This document shows, in pieces, positions 22,047 through 34,524 of a stretch of 64,000 bases of DNA. This DNA comes from Dillenia suffruticosa (lineage: Eukaryota > Streptophyta > Magnoliopsida > Dilleniales > Dilleniaceae). The notes beneath the pieces were generated by a model, which saw only the letters and a list, made by a program, of their open reading frames with translations, searched no databases and was not told the DNA's origin. Numbering within the stretch: the first letter of the stretch is position 1; every line of letters starts with the position of its first letter. The stretch lies in the NCBI GenBank assembly GCA_033439265.1, contig JAVTVX010000027.1:7641001-7705000 (forward strand), read 5' to 3'. The translations under genes and the position numbers were made by a program.

Positions 22047-24828
22047 GTGGATGGATTCCTCACTGAAATCCCTTGCCGCAAGATGAGAAGGTCCACCACC
22101 ATTGCCAAACCAGGCAAAGTTCATTCCTTTTGCATCATCTTCTTCAACGAATTCACATTCCTCAAACACTTCACCTCATTCGCATCAATCCTCGATACTC
22201 CACTATCAGATTCTGAACAACAACGACCAAGTATAGATCACACTTCGCGGCTCTTCTCTGTCCTTTCGCGACCTAATTGGCAGAAGAATCCCTCTCTCAA
22301 AGCGCTAATCCATTCTTTAACGCCCAATCATGTCTCTTCTCTTCTCAATCTCAATCTTGACCACAACACTGCTCTCTCTTTCTTCAATTGGATTTCACAG
22401 AGGCCAGGGTTTAAGCACAATGCAGTGTCGTTTTCTGCGATGCTGAATGTTCTTCAATGCGAGACTACTCGGCCCCGCCAAACAGATTAGGATTTTGATG
22501 ATTAAAGCCTGTGAGTCAATTGATGCGATGAATTTTATTTTGGGTGTGTTAAAAAAATGAGTAGCTGTGATGGATTTAAATTTAAGCTTACTCTTAAATG
22601 CTACAACATTCTTTTGATGTCCTTGTCGAGATTTTTGATGATTGATGAAATGAATGCTGTTTATTTGGAGATTTTGGATGAGAAGATTCCTCCAAATATT
22701 TATACTTTTAACACAATGGTTAATGTTTATTGTAAGGTGGGGAATGTGGTTGAAGCTCAGTTGTATGTAAGTAAGATTTTGCAGGCCGATTTGGATCCCG
22801 ATACATTTACTTATACTTCGTTGATTTTAGGGCATTGTAGGGGTAATAATGTTGATGCTGCTTATCGGGTTTTTAGGGTTATGACCATGAAGGGTTGTCG
22901 CAGGGATGAGGTTTCGTATACAAATTTGATTCATGGGCTTTGCGAAGATGGGCAGGTTGATGAAGCTCTTAGACTTTTTAAGCAAATGCCTGAGGATAAT
23001 TGTTCACCGACTGTAAGGACCTATACTGTGCTTGTGAATGCATTATGTCGCTGTTCTAGAAAATCAGAAGCTTTAGACTTGTTTAAGGAGATGCCAGATA
23101 AAGGTTGTGAGCCAAATGTTCATACATACATAGTGCTCATTGATAGCATGTGTAAGGATGGCGGACTTGATAAAGCTAGGAGTTTGTTTGCTCTGATGTC
23201 TGAGAAGGGTTTGGTTCCTAGCAAAGTTGCCTACAATGCTCTGCTGAATGGGTACTGGAAGGATGGGTCCATTGATGCCGTGTTAGAAATTCTAGATATG
23301 ATGGAAAAGAATGGTTGTTGCCCGAATGCTCGGACATATAATGAGGTGATATTGGGGTTTTGTAAGAAGAAAAAGATTCACAATGCAATGGCCCTTCTTA
23401 ATAAAATGCTTGGGCAAAATCTGACTCCTACCCTGATCACTTATAACACATTAATTCATGGACAGTGCAATGAAGGTCACTTGGATACTGCTTTTAGGTT
23501 GATTGATTTGATGAAAGAAAATAGTTTGGTTCCAGATGAGTGGACTTATGGCATACTAATTGATGCCATATCTAAAGATGGGAAGCTAGAAGAAGCTCAG
23601 GAGCTTTTTAATTCTCTCAAGGAGAATGGGATAGAGGCTAACGAGGTTATATATACTGCTCTAATTGATGCGTATTGTAAAGCTGGCAAAATTGATTACG
23701 CACTTTCTTTGTTTGAGAGTATGCTCAAGGAGAATTGTTTCCCAAACTCCAGCACTTATAATGCCTTGATCAATGGCTTGTTCATTGAAAGGAAATTGCA
23801 TGAAGCTTCCTCATTATTGGAAAAGATGGTAGAGGTTGGTGTGAAGCCCACTATTGTTACTTACACCATTATTATTGAAGCAATGTTGAAAGATGGTTCC
23901 TTTGAAAATGCTCGCAAAGTTTTTGACCAGATGATTTCTATGGGATATAAACCTGATGTTGTTGTTTACACTGCCTTTCTTAGTACATATTGTTGCCATG
24001 CAAAGATAAAAGAAGCAGAAGATTTGGTCACTCGGATGAATGAAGGTGGTGTTAGGCTGGACGTTATAGCTTTCACTGTTCTAATGGATGGGTATGGACG
24101 TGTTGGATCAATTAGTGGTGCTTATGAGGTTCTGAAGCGTATGTTTCTTGTTGGATTCCAGCCTTCTATCTACACCTATTCCATTTTACTCAAGCATCTC
24201 TTGTATGAGAAGCAAAAGAAAGAGGGTGTTAGTGGACTTGATCTAGATTCCATTGTCACCTTAATTGATGTTTCTAATGTGTGGAAGATTATTGAGCTAG
24301 AGCTGATTGTAGACCTCTTAGAGAAAATGGTTGAACATGGTTGTTCACCTAGTCTCAACAACTATGATGCATTAATTTCTGGACTTTGCAAAGTGGGGCG
24401 CTTGCAAGAAGCTGAAAGCTTGTTAAATCATTTGAGAAATAAAGGAATGTCTCCCAGTGAAGAAATTCTAAACTCTCTGCTCTGTTGTTGTTGCAATTTA
24501 GGGTTGTATGATCGATCATTGAAGCTGGTAGATAATATGATTGAGCATAAAATTTTACCGCAACTAGAGTCCTGCAAGCTTCTTTTGGCAGGTTATATGA
24601 TGAAGTGAAAAGGGAAAAGCAAAAGCAGTATTTTCTACTTTGCTTCGCTGTGAGTATAATTGTGATGAAGTGGCTTGGAAGCTTCTAATTGATGGTTTGC
24701 TTAAGAAGGGCTTGGTTGATGAATACTCTGAACTGGTTGGCATCATGGAGGAAGGGGGTAGCCAGCCTAACCCTCATACATATTCGAATTTAATTGAAGG
24801 ACTAGTTAAAGGGCCAGGCAAGACATAA
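22047..24828 (+). pseudogene. P-class PPR protein, At5g65560-like, with frameshifts
   Basis: P-class PPR proteins bind specific organelle RNAs and affect stability, cleavage or translation. ATG at 22047 or 22083 opens the N-terminal part (ending near 22458 in this frame). The frame changes by one base at about 22458 and returns at an A-run at 22551-22557. A 683-codon frame then runs from 22557 to 24608, with at least 14 consecutive 35-residue PPR motifs such as DEVSYTNLIHGLCEDGQVDE and NEVIYTALIDAYCKAGKIDY. Two more one-base shifts near 24593 and 24615 lead into the C-terminal frame ending TAA at 24826-24828. Order and wording follow Arabidopsis At5g65560 throughout. Because no large piece is missing, sequencing errors or a very young pseudogene are both possible. 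Confidence 0.88.
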
Positions 24829-27800
24829 CAGCAACTGACGGGAACATAGATTTCTGATGGCTGATGTGGCTGTATTACAATGCAGTTGGGGACGAACCCT
24901 GTTCTACTGACAAACCTGAGGCAAGTCCTAAATATTCTCGAGTAATTCTTGTTTCTTGTGGTAGTTAGTATTTCTCTCCTTGTACATCTTTTTCTTGTTT
25001 GGTTGTGCAAAAAATTTCACGATCCGGTCTAATTTGAGAACAATTATTTTCCTAAGTTTATGGAGTGCAAAGTCTAGCTCTATCTCCATGCCTTTCATCT
25101 TTTGATCTGAGTTAAAGAAAATAAAAGGAGAAACTCTTTGGCGATGCCCTAGCTTTTTGTTTCTTCTTTTTTTTTGGGGGAGGGGGGGTTGGTACCAACA
25201 GTATTGCAGGAGAGCTATATGAAATGATGCATAATTAGAAAATCTGATGGTTTGGGTGATTCATTGATGGTTTCTAGTGTCATATAGGCTAATGTATCCA
25301 CTGTCACTGCTTGGCTATTAGTGTTCTGTGGACTACAATTCGTGCATATATCTAGTATTCTATTTTGTGAAATGAGGTAGCAATCTTGTATCTATACTTA
25401 GATCTCTGGTCCTAAACCTGTTAAGTGGGATAGTTTTGAGTAGTTGGAGGAATTCAACTTGTTGGTTTACTCTTCATAACATCTGAGCAAACTTGATGGT
25501 TGAATGCACTTTTAAGTATGGAAGGTCATGATAGTTGCCTTACTTGTGTCGGTGATCAATATGCTAGTTAGCTCTGAAGTGTGCATGTGATATAAATAAT
25601 ATTCAAACTTACCAAGAAACGAATTATGTTACATTAGCATTCTTATAGTTATACCCATCATTCCCTGGTCTTGGTTATGCACTGTCACCAGATCACTTGT
25701 CTAGTTCTCTGACTTTTATTTTGACTTAAAACAAGGATGCTATGCTATTTATGATTGAGGCACCGGAGGAGTGCTTTCAGATATTTAAATGAAACGTGCT
25801 CATCATAGGGAGCTGGACTGACTTCAGCTGTTTTCCAGCATGTTGTATGGATTAAATTTTTTGAGTATGGACATAAAGGCTATGTCCACTGTTGACTCTG
25901 TTTTATGTTAAATTTTTAGATGTTTGTCTCCCTCTATCTCTTGGTGTCTTGGAAGTTATTTTTTATTTTTTATTTTTTATAATTTTTGAGTTGGTTTATC
26001 ATTAGGTGAGGCTGGAGATTTAACGAGACCTAAGGATCAGGAATCATTACCGTGCTGCATCAAAATGGAATTATGGTGCTCAAAGAAATTGAAATGGAGG
26101 TTATTGTCTCTTCTTCGGAATAAGTTGTTTTAAGATTCCTTTTTATTTTCATCTTGTGAATAAAAGCGGAAATAAATCTTTTCTGTTGCAGGAATTTTCT
26201 ATGCCTCTGGATACAATGCAAAATTACACTTAGGGTCATTGAACCAGCCAGAAAGCAACAGCTGGAGGTTGTTCAAGTGCATGACATTCACCATGGATTT
26301 CATCCTGCACAGGTAAAGAAAATCATTTCCTCTTCTCAATGCTGAGTTTCTTGTGCTTTTTAGTGAGTGTGGATGGTTCGAAAATGCTAGATAGTCAAAG
26401 AATTATAATATCTGCATACTTGAAATATTCATTGTGTCTATCTTTCAAATCTCTTTGGGGAGGTGATTTCAGTTTTTGGTTTTTGGTTTTTGTGGATGGG
26501 GTTGGGGGTCCCCCAAAAATGGGTCCTAATACTAAGAACTAAGCTAGGAAGAATTGGATGAATAATTTGATCAAAGTGGGGTAGCATTGCCAAAGTAAAT
26601 TTGATTCAATATTTTTATAATTTCCCTTTTGGTCTGGATCACTATCTGTAAAAGAGGATAATGAAATGACTGTTCCAAATATTTCAGTGCATCATTGTCC
26701 AATTGACATGGCGTCAGCATCCCCATGATCATGATAGTAATTTCACTTAATATATGCTCGGACAATTAGTGTTGCGGTAAAGTTTCTCAATGGGACATTA
26801 CTTGTTCAGATGTATCGTCATATACTTAACTCCTTGTGCATGTTTCCTAATTAAGGCAACGGCTTATATGTGGGCAATGGTCGAGACTAGCTGTTGATGA
26901 CGTTACCTCTTTCCTGATAAATGCTCTGAAGTTTACGAGTCTCATCATGTGTGACATTAGCCAAATTCTTCCCTGATTTCAACCTTTAGACTTAATTAGT
27001 TGTTTATAGGTGTATTTCTTCAACTTTAGGTAGATGGTCCAACTTACTAATACTTGAGGGAGCCATTGATGAGCAACTCAAGATGACCCTGTGCTGATGA
27101 AGAAATTGAAAAGGTAATCATGTCTTGCTACAGGTTTGCTTCGAGGTCCTCTAAGTTTACCCTGCTGATGGTGTATAATCTCTTGATGTTGCAGGATTCT
27201 CCTGGCTTTTGGCAGAGAAAATTTAGATTATCTTTGAAGAATTAGCCGGGAAGTGAATTAAGGACCATTAAAATTTATATCTCGCTGAAGATTCTACTGG
27301 TCTAGGAAGAGAAGGGGTTTTCTTTTGGGCAGATAATGCATTCAGAAAGATCATCATAAGAAAGGTCCTGAAGAAAGGTGAGTTACATGAAGACAGGCTG
27401 CCGCCGGTTTGAGCAAATTTCTCACTATATGGCCAGACTTCACCAATTTGAATTAGGCAAGATGACTTAGGTAAGATGTACGTAAATTTTTATTATTTAT
27501 TTTTTGAATTTTGTCATATAAAAGGAGATGAAAGGGAACAAAAAAAAGGATTTGTCTTTCGTTCGTTGGTTACAAAATTTGTAATAAAATAGGGAGGAAA
27601 GTAGTGGTCTGATCTCACAGGGTTATCCAACTTTGTCCATTGGCATGAATAAAGATAGTAAAATGAACCACTGTTTTGTTGCTGACCATTGGAGTAATTT
27701 GCTGATGCAATAATTCAGCTACCAATGTACTGCTCTGTTTTAGAACATCTCAGTGTATGAATGAGAATCTGAAAGCCACTGTATCAAGATAGAATTGATG

Positions 27801-28254
27801 TTTCAATTCCATTGAAGAGCAGCATTTGTTAATTTGAAGCTGTTTTTCTTACCATGTTATTAGGAAATTTGGTGGCTAATCTGTTGCAATTTCATCTGTT
27901 AAAGTTAGAAATGATAAGATAGATTACTTAGAATTTTTTATATTCCCCATGGATGTTGATGTCCATGGGGTTCATGGTCCTCAGCTTAGCATTCAACAGC
28001 AATCACTTACCATGGGAGGGGATGATTGTTAGATGTTGGTTGAGTAGAAAATCTCTAATTACATTCGACGCCATTCTTTATGGATATATTACATTTGTAA
28101 TATATCATAGTTCTTTTTTATTAGTGTGAATTTAAATCAATATGATGATAATTTAATCTTATTCACAAAAAATTGACTGATTTAAAGAATTATGAATCTT
28201 TTATTAAATATATTTCAGTTTAATTGAAAAATATTATAAATAGAATATCATGTA
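24829..28254. other. Intergenic region with splice-like segments, no recognised gene
   Basis: I see no conserved protein here. Segments bounded by AG and GT occur on the plus strand: 26006-26099, 26192-26312, and one starting at 27195 after ttgatgttgcag. The first two are open in a common frame when joined, but the peptide is unrecognised. They could be spliced 3' UTR exons of the PPR gene upstream, a noncoding transcript, or chance. AT-rich simple runs lie at 25955-25990. Confidence 0.35.
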
Positions 28255-28635
28255 TTGTTCGCTAAATATCTGAGTGGAAGCCTTCATTTCCCCGTATGGA
28301 GTACTAAGTTACTTTGGTCTTCAGCATGCAGGCTGCACCTTGACTTCAATGAAGTGGCGCAACAAAAGGTCAACGTGGGATACTCAAATGGCTCTGCTAT
28401 GCCAAATGGCGGAGAGGTCACAGAAGCAGTCGTGACCTTACTGAATTCAAGGTTTGAAAAAAACAAACACGAAGCTTCATTCCTCCACAAAGTGTTCACT
28501 TCTTTTTTGCCAGGTTTCAAAGAACATCTTGGCAATTCATCCGTTTCTGTTTTTATGACCAGAAATGGGAAAACAAGGATTGATATAATATGGGAGTATT
28601 TTAGGTCACGTAATAGGGGGAGGTGTAAACCTTGA
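28255..28635 (+). CDS. Open reading frame of unknown function (126 codons)
   Basis: The frame starts ATG at 28255 and ends at TGA 28633-28635. The peptide contains DFNEVAQQKVNVGYSNGS, EVTEAVVTLLNSRFEKNK and a basic end. An acceptor-like tcagcatgcag precedes 28332, so the coding part may be a last exon that starts there. I recognise no domain, and chance is possible. Confidence 0.2.
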   Translation: MFAKYLSGSLHFPVWSTKLLWSSACRLHLDFNEVAQQKVNVGYSNGSAMPNGGEVTEAVVTLLNSRFEKNKHEASFLHKVFTSFLPGFKEHLGNSSVSVFMTRNGKTRIDIIWEYFRSRNRGRCKP

Positions 28636-28638
28636 AAG

Positions 28639-29021
28639 CATTTCCCCTTTCTTCCTGGAAACATTAAGAAAATCACCCTGACTTGAAAAGGAAGAAAAAG
28701 GAGAAGAGTGACTCATAGAAAGAGAGGTGAAGATTCCCGATGTCACTGGGCAGTTTACACGAAAGGGAACGGAACTGATTCGGTCATTTGACCAGAATAA
28801 GTCTCGGCCTTAAGCAGGGTTCAAGTATATTGTTTTTATTTTTTATTTTTTATTTTGTTTCGGTATAAATCAATAATTATATTACATTCGAATAATTTCA
28901 GTTCGAATGAATTTAAATTTTTAAGAGATAAAACTTTTCATTTAAGACTTTATTTAAGGAATAATAATATTCAACTATTAGACCAATTAAGTATTGATGG
29001 TTCTGGAGAATTGTAGCATCG
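28639..29021. other. Spacer with T-rich simple repeat
   Basis: Nothing recognisable is seen except a ttttta-type run at 28835-28856. The last five bases (catcg, 29017-29021) are the left target duplication of the next element. Confidence 0.5.
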
Positions 29022-29309
29022 TGTCACAACCCAAGTAGGGTAAAGAAAGAATACGAGAGAAAGAAAGAAATTAGAAGGAGAAGAAGGAGAAAGAGAGATA
29101 TAGAGTGAGAGGGATTTAGAGAGAGAAAGAGAGAGAATATAAGAGAGAAAGAGAGAAAGGGAGAATGAGAGAATTCATTACAACTTCATTCCTTACTCAT
29201 TACATGTATGCACTAATTATTTAATCAATGTATCTAACTTCACAATTAACTACTAACTATTTTTACTAATCATGATTAACTATTAACTCTATGGTTAGTA
29301 GTTGTTATA
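29022..29309 (-). repeat. 3' LTR of the gag-only element (copy 2)
   Basis: This is a 288-bp repeat. On the plus strand it starts tgtcacaacccaagtagg and is rich in ga runs at 29045-29170. It matches 30059-30352. Confidence 0.9.
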
Positions 29310-30006
29310 ATATTTTTCTCCTTTGAAGATAACTTTGTTCTCAAAGATGGAAAATCAAGAATTAAGATTTGAATCCATAAATCTTATACCAAATCTTGTA
29401 TTTGTGTTGAAAGATAAGGGATAGAGACGAACAATAAATGTAACTTGAATTGTAACGAAAATAATGAGAGAAAAATAGAAATGAGAGGGTCTGAAAAAGT
29501 TTTTTCTTGAACTTTTTTTTTCATGAAAAATTTGGTTCGATGAATATAAAAAATTCAATTTTTGGAGGGATAGGCAAGAATCCACCATCCACAACTTCTT
29601 TTTTGAACATGCAAGACCCTTCTTCCTTCGACATGCAAAACCCTTCTTTTTTGAATATTTGAAATTATTCTACTCTTAGCATTTCTTCACTAGAAGTATA
29701 TAAAATGAGAGATTTAGAAAATGATTCAATATCTTGATTTTCTATAGATTTTGGTATTGCTTCTTCTACCATTTGATTTGTTTTGTTGCTTTCCAATTTC
29801 TTTTCATTTTCTTGCTCTTTTTCCACTAAAGTTTTGATATCCTCATTGATACCAAACATTTTCAATAAAATGTTGAATTTTTCATCAAAACTTATCATAA
29901 AAGTGTCCAATTTTTTATTTTTCTCATCAATTTTTTGATCAATTTTATCCATTTTTTGTATCAACCGAAGATGACTTCCTTTGATTTCCATAGTTGATTC
30001 TTCCAT
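29304..30006 (-). pseudogene. Gag-like protein of the short LTR family (copy 2)
   Basis: Minus-strand ATG at 30006 opens a Lys/Glu-rich, heptad-like region (KMDKIDQKIDEKNKKLD, TLVEKEQENEKKLESN). It stops near 29667, then continues through two SCM-type repeat units and VDGGFLPIPPKIEF with a frameshift, to the conserved tail SFNTNTRFGIRFMDSNLNS. A TGA replaces the Trp of the WFSIFED motif seen in copy 1. The N-terminal part differs from copy 1, so the two are not recent duplicates. Confidence 0.65.
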
Positions 30007-30058
30007 TTGTTCTTCAAAGATAAAAATTCATCAAGAAACGTATGCTCTAATATCAATT

Positions 30059-30352
30059 TGTCATAATCCAAGTAGGGTAAAGAAAAAAAATGAAAGAAAG
30101 AGAGAAATTTGAAGGAGAAGAAGGAGAAAGAGAGATAGAGAGGGAGAGGGATTTAGAGAGTGAAAGAGAGAGAATACAAAAGAGAGAGAAATAGAGAATT
30201 TATTATAATTGTATTCCTTACTCATTACATGTGTTTGAGTATTATTTATATTAATATCACTAATTATTTAATCAATATACGTAATTTCACAATTAATTAC
30301 TATCTTTTCTAATAATGATTAACTATTAATCTTATGGTCAGTAGTTGTTACA
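30059..30352 (-). repeat. 5' LTR of the gag-only element (copy 2)
   Basis: This 294-bp repeat matches 29022-29309. On the plus strand it ends gtagttgttaca and is followed by the duplicated catcg. Confidence 0.9.
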
Positions 30353-31835
30353 CATCGCTCCACTAATGCTCCATCGTAGCCATAAGGTTAAAGGCAATTA
30401 AGTTTCGTGTGTGTGTATGAATCACATAACTAAAATTTGAATTTGTCCAAATTGTAATAATATCAACTGTCATAAGCTTTTATGATTGAATATCGTCAAA
30501 ATTAGAAGAATTTTTTTTTCCTTCGCGTCACGTCAAAATTTATTGAAATGGTTATTGAATCATAATCACAGTGATTAACCGACAACAATTAAACTGGCAT
30601 GGATAAAAATATTAATTTTTTTAATTAAATTTTGAGATCAAAATTTAAGAATAAAAAAAATTATATTTAAAAAACTTCTCTAAAAATTAATTTCGATAAT
30701 ATTTAAATTGAATTAATCAAATTATAATTTTATATATCGATTGATTATTAAAAAAATAATCACGATGATTAAAAAGAAGATATAAAATTTTTTGCACATT
30801 TTTTTGTTGCTTTTACGCCACAAGTCCATTCTCTAATATTTCATTTCAGTTAGATGATATGGTTCTTAGTTTTCAGGGCTATCCGTTATGCATCAATTTC
30901 CAAACTTGTAAAGGAATGTTCGTTGGCCGCATTGCTTTGCCTATTTTCTTCTTATTCAGAATGTCTTGTAGTTTAAATTTTTGGATGCTTCTTATATGTG
31001 AACACCTTCAATCCGTGCAATGAAATGTGTTTATTTATCTTTCTTGACTCCAAATTGGAGCATCTTTGAAAAAAGATTTTGGAGTGTTTAGTTTTTGGAT
31101 TACGAGGGTCTCTTAACATCTATTTTCTTATGGATTTATTTCACAAAAACTTGTAATAGTAGGAAAGAAAGGGGGAACAAGCACGCCCTCAAGAAATAAT
31201 TTATTAATTATAACTCTCCTGTTCTAATCTCGTAAATTAGAATTTAAATTTTTGTATAATAAAAAATGATAACAAGCACCCTTGGAGAGAAATTATTTCA
31301 CAAAATCTTGTCATTTCATTTCATTTCATTTCATTTCTCTCTCTCTCTTTTTTTTTCTTTTAATAAATAGAATTGGAAAAATGTCGGGTAGGATGAGTTT
31401 GAAATTAAGGTAAATTGCTACCAATTTGTAAGGTGAGCTTATTTCATTTCATTTATCTTTCTTTTTATTTTATTAAAAAATATATAAAATATCTTTTAAA
31501 CTACGAGTGAAATATAAAAAATTTTTAAATTACAAAAAATATAAAAATATCCCCTCAACCACTGAAATATAAAAAATTAACACATCTGCTAAGGTCTGTT
31601 AAATTTTTTTATTAAAATCATGTGTAGCATGGAATAAAAATAATTAATTTATTTTCTATTAATTTTAAGATTTATTCATATTTTTAAATTAATTTTTATT
31701 AATTATTTTTATATTAAATTATGTTTTCTCTCCCCTATTGTATTTTGTTTGAAAGAATGGTTTTTGCTTTCTCCGCCTCTAAAGATTATGTTCAAGATTT
31801 TAGTTATATTTTCTGTCAATTTTATCAAAAACTTT
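30353..31835. other. AT-rich intergenic sequence
   Basis: No gene is supported. A pentanucleotide run (tcatt)n lies at 31311-31336, followed by (ct)n at 31338-31350. Confidence 0.5.
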
Positions 31836-33400
31836 TTAATTGAAAACTTGATCCAATGATTGTTGATGAAAAAATTGTAATATTAACAAACTGAAAGCTT
31901 GGAAGTTGTTGGAGTCGATTTTGGCCTCCACAAATGCATGCTCTTCTGACTCGAATGAGGAGTTTGTGCGGAGAGTGTTCGTTGGATTAGATGGAAAATC
32001 TATAAAAATCCCATCGGGGTTGACCTGGTGGGGGACTTCAATGCTCAAATCAAAAAAAGTAATGAAAAAAAAAAGGATTTGACCCAGCGGGGGACTCAAA
32101 TCATCTCTTGGGAGATGTGGAGGCCATCTAACGTAAGACTTGTTCCTTATCTGTATTAGGATTTGACTGGACTGTCATTCAGAGGAGTGTAATTGGTAAA
32201 CTTGTGATGAGAAGGAGGTCTTGGTCAGTTCCTTTTAAGTGATGGTTGTCGAGGTAAGCGACAACGTTCAATTTTTCCTATCCCATTTTGGCACTTATCG
32301 AATGTCTTAACTTCTTTGAATGCAATCTCTTTTTCTACTTGAGCATAAAGTTCTTGAATGGCTGGGGATTTTTCGTTATGGAGGTTTTCATCCCCGAGGG
32401 CTGTAAGCTAGTGTGCAATGTCGTTAGTGCGATGGAGTGGTCTAAACCAGAGACCTTCATCATCTCACTCTTAAACTTGTCTAGAAAGTCTCTTAAAGAC
32501 CCGTTATCCCTTTGTTGTAGAGACAGGAGAGAGGTCAATTTCCTCTTGGCTCCTATGCTAATCACAAAATGGGTTTCAGACTATTGACGGAGTTAGGAGA
32601 AATCTTGATGTTGAATAGAGGGAGTGAGTTGAAATAGGTTAGAGCATTGCCCATGCCCTTCTAGATCATAGGGAAGTGATTTCACATGGCAACATCTTAC
32701 ATTTCTCTCAAGATCATGACCGTTACAAAGTGGGTTGCATGGTATCAAGGTTTGATGGTATCGTCACACCTCTCCACGCTAGGGAGGAGTACATCTCATG
32801 GCATGGGCTCGGTGAAGACTTTAGGATCAAAAGGAGAGAGACTAGTGGCATATGCGGTGGAGACTTTGTTTGCACTAACATGTTTCAACTTGGTGGTCAT
32901 GAGATCCTAAACTTGTTTCCTTAGATCGTTTGGATCATGTTGGCAGTTGACCAAGGGTTCTCAATGTTTTCGGGGGTAGAGTCTGTGCATGTGCAATTGC
33001 TCTGATCTTTGGGGAAAGGACGATCCTTCTTGTTAACGAGTATGGCTAAGCTCTTTCAACTGCTTAGTCATCCCCTGTATCTTTGATTTGAGTTTCTTCA
33101 TTTTTGAATGGTGAACTCTCTCAGGAGAGGTTAGAGTAGCAGGTGAAACTGGTTGTCCCGGGGTTGTTCTCAGGGCTGTGTAGCAAGCAAATGAGGATCT
33201 TCCTGGGGAAGCATTTCTGTTTGATATTGAGGGTGAATAGCCGGAATGTTTGGCTGGCTTTCAGGAGGTGTTGGTAAAGGTGTGTTTGTAGGATTGGTCC
33301 TCCGACTACAAACATGGCCTCTGTAGTGCTATCATTCCTTCTTCTTGGTAGCATGACAATTGAAAAGACAGTAAAACAGGCCGTGCAATGCGCTAGCTAA
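31836..33400 (-). pseudogene. Ty3/gypsy gag remnant (Tat/Athila-like)
   Basis: On the minus strand the clearest part is 32565-32335: KRKLTSLLSLQQRDNGSLRD followed by FLDKFKSEMMKVSGLDHSIA, typical of the retrotransposon gag domain in Tat/Athila-type gypsy elements. Frames on either side (33354-33121 and 32099-31836) are open but unassigned. It lies just downstream of the LTR and primer region at 33416-34520, as gag should. Everything beyond gag is missing. Confidence 0.7.
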
Positions 33401-33415
33401 GGAATCAGTTTGTTT

Positions 33416-33434
33416 CCCACAAACGGTGCCAATT
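33416..33434 (-). promoter_or_regulatory. Gypsy primer-site region
   Basis: Minus-strand reading gives ATTGGCACCGTTTGTGGGA, close to the TTGGCGCCGTCTGTGGG junction found after the 5' LTR of plant Tat-type gypsy elements. Confidence 0.7.
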
Positions 33435-34520
33435 TGATAGAGGTGGGTTTGGTTCTATAGATACCTACTCCACTTGGTGCTGGGGAGTCTTTTGAGTATT
33501 CATAAGTAATATAACCTGCAAGTGCCGCCGGAGGGTGCTCCAATGGAGGAAACTTTGACACTCAAATTAAAAATAATAATTTTAAGAGAATGAGAAGCAA
33601 ACTAAAAAGAGCTGCTAGAGAGTCTTGTGTTGTTTTTGTGTGAGAAGTATAGAGTTCCAGAGAACATACCTGGATGGATGGCTGCCGGTGCTAAATCTAT
33701 ATAGGATACGTGCATGGTAAGTTCTATATGTGCTTAGAGTTGTACAAACCCTAGTTTCCTTATAAAGATTACTGAGAATCTTCTGAAATTGTAGGGACTA
33801 CAATCAAAGTTCGGTTGGGTATGGAAAGTTTAATATTATTGCAGAGATTTCTTACCTTATCGGGAGTGATTGCCGAGATTTGTTTCCTTTCTTAAAGAGA
33901 GAGAGAGACCTTCCTATATAGGAGATTCATATTTGATTGAGAAAGGTTTTGAGTTTGTTCGAGATTTACTTTCTTAATGAATAATCTCAAATTGTGCTTA
34001 TCACATAATAGAATGAATTACTTTTGCATTTATGAAAGTGTCCATAGAAGAGTGGGATAATCAAGAGGCTGGGTATTGAGAGCTAAGATGATTGAGAGGG
34101 TTGAGAGGAGCGGTTGATCGGGAGAGCACTCAGTCGAGAGTTAGCAAGCATGTTTGGTCGTTGGACTATATTCTATCAACCGGAGATCTTCCGAGATTAT
34201 AGGAGTCATAGTTGCAAATTTCCTATAAATTCAGAGTCCTCTAAGATAGAATAGTTTTTGTTGTTGTAGTGGGGATATGGAATTGTTGTTGTGGGGATAT
34301 GGAAAAGTCTGAATCATTGTATTTGATTATAATCATCGAGGGTTGGCCCGGATGGATAATGATCGAGAGAGATGTTACATCGAGAGAGTTGGTCGAGGTA
34401 GAGGTTCTTACCGAACAAAGACCATGCGTGTGAGGGTGTTTGCCATAGGACCGTTTAGTGGTTTGTGGACTTTAGGATTATAGGCTTTGGTAATGGACCA
34501 CCGGACCATATACCATTAGC
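33435..34520 (-). repeat. Gypsy LTR (copy A), right limit approximate
   Basis: The low-coordinate end (tgatagaggtgggtttgg; TCA on the minus strand) abuts the primer-site region. Parts match 35560-36148 and 38911-39020, for example gacactcaaat near 33559 and 35598, and the accgtttagtggtttgtgga zone near 34455. The high-coordinate end is not defined. Confidence 0.6.
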
Positions 34521-34524
34521 ATAT

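Larger units (their letters stand above)
29022..30352 (-). mobile_element. Complete non-autonomous gag-only LTR element (copy 2)
   Basis: LTRs at 29022-29309 and 30059-30352 flank only 749 bp. The target duplication catcg is exact (29017-29021 and 30353-30357). On the minus strand the 5' LTR is 30352-30059. A decayed primer site (TTGATATTAGAGC against TGGTATCAGAGC) follows at about 30045-30057, and a purine-rich AAAGGAGAAAAA precedes the 3' LTR near 29312-29325. Size and content fit the TR-GAG type: short LTR elements coding gag alone and moved by partner enzymes. Confidence 0.92.

Noticed and set aside
32288..32924. Plus-strand frames of 74-99 codons
   Set aside because: They are antisense to the gypsy gag remnant.
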